Part shown: positions 49,674-52,862 of the stretch, one piece after another
Position numbering within the stretch: position 1 is the first letter of the stretch
How the letters are laid out: each line of letters begins with the position of its first letter
Assembly (NCBI GenBank): GCA_903928685.1
Contig: CAIYRS010000070.1
Location: 1 to 52,862, forward strand
Source: an uncultured Methylococcaceae bacterium
GTDB lineage: Bacteria > Pseudomonadota > Gammaproteobacteria > Methylococcales > Methylomonadaceae
DNA: 52,862 nt
Reading direction: 5' to 3'
The notes under the pieces: generated by a model
Database searches by the model: none
Seen by the model: the letters and a program-made list of their open reading frames with translations, nothing else
Told to the model about the DNA's origin: nothing
Translations under genes and position numbers: made by a program

Positions 49674-51050
49674 TTAAGCCGCTACTTTCCAAGGCGCAGG
49701 CGCTCGTACCGCTTCCCACACCGGACTCTCAATCGTCAAAGCCAATTGCCTGACCAATTCCAGCATCCCTTGATAACCTTCATAACCAAATTCGCGTTCT
49801 TGGTTAATGTCCAAAAACGGGATTTTCGCTTTCAAAGCCGTGTACATATTGCGGCCTCCGGCGATCAAAATATCGGCTTTATAATCGTGGACGACTTTTA
49901 GCAAAGCTTTCGGGCTGCCGTCGTTAATCATCAGGGTATCTTCGCCCATCAGTTCGCGTATACGGGCTTTGTCTTCCTCGGTGGATTTATTCGTACCCGT
50001 GGCGACCACCACCATACCTAAATCCTGCAACGCAGAAATCACCGACCAGCTTTTTACCCCGCCTGTGAACAACAACACGCGCTTGCCTTTCAGTCGAGCT
50101 TTCCAAGGTTCCAAAGCGGCGCGGATGCGGGCTTCTTCGCGGGCAACCAGGGCTTCGGTACGGGCGGTCAAATCGTCATCATTTAAGGCTTTGGCGAAAT
50201 CGCGCAAGGCCAAGCTGGTGTCGGTGATGCCGTAAAAACTGCCTTCAAACCACGGGGTTTTGTATTTTTGCTGCAATTTGCGGGCGACATTCACCATCGC
50301 TTTCGAACAAACCATCATATTCACTTCGGCTTTGTGCATGGTCTGCACTTCGCGGAAACGCGCGTCGCCGGATAAAGTGCATAACACTCGCAAACCCAAT
50401 TCATCCAGCAACGGCAAGACATGCCAAAATTCGCCTGCGATGTTGTATTCGCCGACTAAGTTCACATCGTGGATTTTGATCGGGCTGTTTTCGGGAAGCG
50501 GATCAGGATCGCGTGTACCAATCACATGATTGACCATCGCTTCGCCAGCAATGCGGTTGCCCAAGTTTTTTGTGCCATAAAATCCGGCACAATCAATCGG
50601 CACAACGGGTACGCCCCAATGTTCCTCAGCAGATTTGCACACAGCGTTGATGTCGTCGCCAATCAAGGCTGGAACGCAGGTGTTGTAGACAAATACGGCA
50701 GGTGGAGAGTAGGTTTCGATAGCTTGTTTGATGGCATGGAACAAGCGTTTTTCGGCACGGCCCATGACAATGTCTTGCTCGGTCAAATCGGTGGTCATGC
50801 CGATGCGGTATAAATCCGCGCCGGACGAGCGAGTGCCTCGGTTGTCCCAAGAACTGCCTGCACAAGCGATAGGCCCGTGGACGATATGCGCGACATCGGC
50901 TATCGGCAATAAGGCAATCTGTGCGCCATCAAACGCGCAACCACCCGCCGCCGAACCGGGTTTAGGTTTAGCGCAACCGGATTTTTCCTTTTTGTTATGC
51001 TCGCAAGCAGGTTCGTCGAGCAAAGCGGCAATGTCTTTGGTGGTTTTCAT
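49674..51050 (-). CDS. nifE: NifE, FeMo-co assembly scaffold subunit
   Basis: 458 residues from [20 protein letters not shown] (51050); an upstream ATG at 51092 overlaps the promoter and is rejected. [55 protein letters not shown] and [20 protein letters not shown] are NifE landmarks, with cluster cysteines in CAFDG and GPIACAG. It forms the NifEN scaffold with NifN. Alone on this strand, which is unusual because nifE and nifN normally form one operon. Confidence 0.96.
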   Translation of the reverse strand: MKTTKDIAALLDEPACEHNKKEKSGCAKPKPGSAAGGCAFDGAQIALLPIADVAHIVHGPIACAGSSWDNRGTRSSGADLYRIGMTTDLTEQDIVMGRAEKRLFHAIKQAIETYSPPAVFVYNTCVPALIGDDINAVCKSAEEHWGVPVVPIDCAGFYGTKNLGNRIAGEAMVNHVIGTRDPDPLPENSPIKIHDVNLVGEYNIAGEFWHVLPLLDELGLRVLCTLSGDARFREVQTMHKAEVNMMVCSKAMVNVARKLQQKYKTPWFEGSFYGITDTSLALRDFAKALNDDDLTARTEALVAREEARIRAALEPWKARLKGKRVLLFTGGVKSWSVISALQDLGMVVVATGTNKSTEEDKARIRELMGEDTLMINDGSPKALLKVVHDYKADILIAGGRNMYTALKAKIPFLDINQEREFGYEGYQGMLELVRQLALTIESPVWEAVRAPAPWKVAA

Positions 51051-51087
51051 GGCGTTGATCCATTGACTGTGACTGTAAAAAATCATC

Positions 51088-51104
51088 AGCAAATATTACG
51101 CCAA
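51088..51104 (-). promoter_or_regulatory. sigma-54 promoter for nifE
   Basis: Minus strand reads TTGGCGTAATATTTGCT: -24/-12 spacing kept; the -24 box has CG in place of CA. The nifE ATG is 38 bases downstream. Confidence 0.8.
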
Positions 51105-51148
51105 ACAAATAAGTCTATGTATTTAAATAGATTATTGATTTTACACTG

Positions 51149-51164
51149 TGTAGTAAAACCGACA
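51149..51164. promoter_or_regulatory. candidate NifA site for nifE
   Basis: TGT-N10-ACA (TGTAGTAAAACCGACA), 45 bases from the nifE -24 element. Similar bases to the site before nifB (both TGTAGTAAA...GACA). Confidence 0.62.
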
Positions 51165-51202
51165 ATTTAGACAACATCACAATTTGTGATTCAAGCGAAT
51201 AT

Positions 51203-51901
51203 CTATAATTTGGTAATTTCAAACACCAAGCCGTAGTTGTTATTGCTAGTGGGGGAGGGCAATTGTGCGCCTAGGGAGAGTTGCCAGTCATGCGGTAAAA
51301 ACAGCACAAATCCCAGTACGGACACACTAATATCACTGCTGCCGCTGATAATATCGCCCATAAGATGCAATTTGTTTTCTATCAGTGGGTAATCGACACC
51401 TGCCATAAAGCCGAATTGTTCTTTGCTGGCGTAGGCTTTATTGACGAAATAACCGCCTAGATAGTATTTGCCATATTCCTTTAAATCCAATGCGTTATCG
51501 ATGTAAGAAAAGCTGGGTAATTCGGTGACGTTGCTGTGTATGGCTGGCGTAATGCCGGATTGGCTGCCAAAACTGATCTTGTAATTGTCTGAAAGCGTGT
51601 AGCCTTTTTGGAAATTCAATAACACATGCGGGTTTTGGAATACGCCATTGGTTTCCTGAAAATCGACATTAAACAGATTAACGCCGATTTCCCATTCATG
51701 GCCTAAGCCATAATCTAAAGTGGTATTGCTAGAGCCGATATAGCTGGTTAAAAAGTTAAATTGTTGTTGGAAGAAGAACTGTCCTTGTTCGGTTATGTCT
51801 GCTGAAGGGACATTAAATAGGTTTTGTTGGGCTTGGCTGATGATGGGCAACAGGGTTATTGCCAAAGCCAGCCATTTCGCCGAAGCGGTTGGTGTTCTCA
51901 T
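51203..51901 (-). CDS. probable outer-membrane beta-barrel protein
   Basis: 232 residues from MRTPTASAKWLALAITLLPI (51901), which gives a good signal peptide ending SQAQQ. The mature part alternates polar and hydrophobic residues with strand-turn pattern (TLDYGLGHEWEIGVNLFNVD; NYKISFGSQSG; YYLGGYFVNKAYASKEQFGF) and ends NYGLVFEITKL with an aromatic/hydrophobic C-terminal strand. Function unknown. It belongs to the chromosomal flank, since no nif-type promoter is seen. Confidence 0.7.
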   Translation of the reverse strand: MRTPTASAKWLALAITLLPIISQAQQNLFNVPSADITEQGQFFFQQQFNFLTSYIGSSNTTLDYGLGHEWEIGVNLFNVDFQETNGVFQNPHVLLNFQKGYTLSDNYKISFGSQSGITPAIHSNVTELPSFSYIDNALDLKEYGKYYLGGYFVNKAYASKEQFGFMAGVDYPLIENKLHLMGDIISGSSDISVSVLGFVLFLPHDWQLSLGAQLPSPTSNNNYGLVFEITKL

Positions 51902-51960
51902 AAATACAGTTAGTTGTTTGATGGTTAGGCAGAATCTATGTTGTGGTAAATTTTGGTGCA

Positions 51961-52680
51961 TTATTGCCAGTTACGCATCAAAATAGCGCCATGTTTCTTT
52001 AGCCACTGCCGTTGTTGTTGGTAGTCGGGCAAATGCTGGGCGACTAAGTTCCAAAAATCACTAGAATGGTTGCGTACTTTCAGATGGCAAAGTTCATGGA
52101 CAACCACATATTCCAGCACGGATGGCGGTGCGGACATCAGCAGCCAATTGATGTGAATATCGTCGTGGATGCCACAGCTGCCCCAGCGGCTTTTTTGGCG
52201 TTTGATAGTCAATGAACGCGGCAGTAAGCCATAACGCGGGCTATGTTGTTTGATGATTTCTTCAACCTGTTGTTTGGCCTGTTTTTTTAGCCAGACAATC
52301 AAGGCGTTTTTAAGGGCATTGGGCTGTTCTTCTGCGGATAAAGTTTGAGGAATATGGGCTATAAATTGCTTATCAAAAGTAATTTTTATCCGTTTTAAGT
52401 TAGTTGTTTGCATACTTAAAGGATAGTTGTAACCTTGGTAGGGAATAACAACGCCATCGGTAAAAATTAACGGTGGTATTTCGGTGGCTTGATTTTTTAA
52501 AGCCATTTTCGCCAGCGCTGCCAGTACCCAATCTTGCTTGCTTTGCACAAAGCGAAGGATGCGGCTTTCGCTAACTTGTAATGGCGCAACCACTTCTACT
52601 TTATTGAAAGTAACGACCAGCCGCACATTTTTTGTGCGTGTGCTGCGGCGTATACTGTAAGAGAAAGGTAGATTTGGCAT
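51961..52680 (-). CDS. YgjP/M48-like zinc metallopeptidase
   Basis: 239 residues. Zinc motif HELCHLKVRNHS (HExxH) near residue 184, preceded by KRQKSRWGSCG and NWLLMSAPPSVLEYVVVHEL, then HLPDYQQQRQWLKKHGAILM. These are features of the YgjP (DUF45, WLM-type) family. Cytosolic, no signal peptide. Physiological substrate unknown. Confidence 0.92.
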   Translation of the reverse strand: MPNLPFSYSIRRSTRTKNVRLVVTFNKVEVVAPLQVSESRILRFVQSKQDWVLAALAKMALKNQATEIPPLIFTDGVVIPYQGYNYPLSMQTTNLKRIKITFDKQFIAHIPQTLSAEEQPNALKNALIVWLKKQAKQQVEEIIKQHSPRYGLLPRSLTIKRQKSRWGSCGIHDDIHINWLLMSAPPSVLEYVVVHELCHLKVRNHSSDFWNLVAQHLPDYQQQRQWLKKHGAILMRNWQ

Positions 52681-52735
52681 GGCGTTATCATCGGTAAAGT
52701 AGGCGGCATTATAGGCGTTTGCCTAGGGGGTGTTC

Positions 52736-52862
52736 TCAATTGAGCCATATTACCGTGGAAACCAAGCAGAGCATGGCCAGATAATTCCTTGCCAAGCGTT
52801 CATAGCGTGTGGCCACACGCCTGAAATGCTTTAACTTCTGGAATAACCGCTCAACCAGGTTA
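52736..52862 (-). mobile_element. C-terminal end of an IS5-type transposase (partial)
   Basis: The minus-strand frame from the right edge reads NLVERLFQKLKHFRRVATRY, ERLARNYLAMLCLVSTVIWL and stops at 52736. The pattern VERxFxKLKxFRRxATRYxxLARNxLA is the C-terminus of IS5-family transposases. Most of the element lies beyond the window. The other end could not be defined. Confidence 0.88.

Overview
The window joins two unrelated pieces of DNA. Positions 1-37483 are most of a Mu-like transposable prophage. Positions 37484 to about 51200 are a nitrogen-fixation (nif) cluster. A short chromosomal tail with a beta-barrel-like protein, a YgjP/M48-type metalloprotease and the end of an insertion sequence closes the window. 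The nif gene set, the -24/-12 promoters with NifA-type upstream sites, and the many palindromic intergenic repeats suggest a gammaproteobacterial diazotroph. A Methylococcales-type methanotroph would fit, but the taxonomic guess is an inference.

The prophage right end can be placed at a CA dinucleotide, 37482-37483, inside nifS. The gene is open for 157 host codons and then reads 14 codons of phage end sequence. It therefore lacks the part that should carry the pyridoxal-phosphate lysine and the active cysteine. The other phage end and the rest of nifS lie to the left of the window. Prophage genes run outward from a centre near 16.4 kb. Leftward (minus strand) come the protease/scaffold, major capsid, head-tail connector proteins, tail tube, a tail chaperone pair with a -1 slippery site, tape measure and tail-tip/fibre proteins. 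The tail looks long and non-contractile (no sheath gene). Rightward (plus strand) come small early genes, BcepMu-type regulators, antirepressor, the DDE transposase, MuB-like ATPase, Mu Gam, GemA, Mor, the lysis cassette, terminase, portal, MuF, Mu G-like protein and an adenine methylase at the right end. Two XRE-type repressor genes run leftward at 18.4-19.3 kb against the early operon. In phage Mu the protease-capsid-tail block follows MuG in the same direction; here it is inverted and lies on the other side of the early genes.

The nif cluster has four transcription groups. (1) nifB, 4Fe-4S ferredoxin, ArsC-like nitrogenase-associated protein, flavodiiron protein, two 2Fe-2S ferredoxins and nifQ run leftward from a -24/-12 promoter. 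(2) A-type Fe-S carrier (iscA), nifU and the broken nifS run leftward from a second. (3) nifN, nifX, DUF269, CCE_0567-like protein, fdxB, a thioredoxin-fold 2Fe-2S ferredoxin and an unknown gene run rightward from a third. (4) nifE stands alone, convergent with the nifN operon, with its own promoter. Together they cover NifB-co synthesis, the NifEN scaffold, molybdenum supply (NifQ), Fe-S cluster supply and low-potential electron transfer. The structural genes nifHDK are not in the window. Most gaps between nif operons hold palindromic repeats from several families, and one related element lies inside the prophage.
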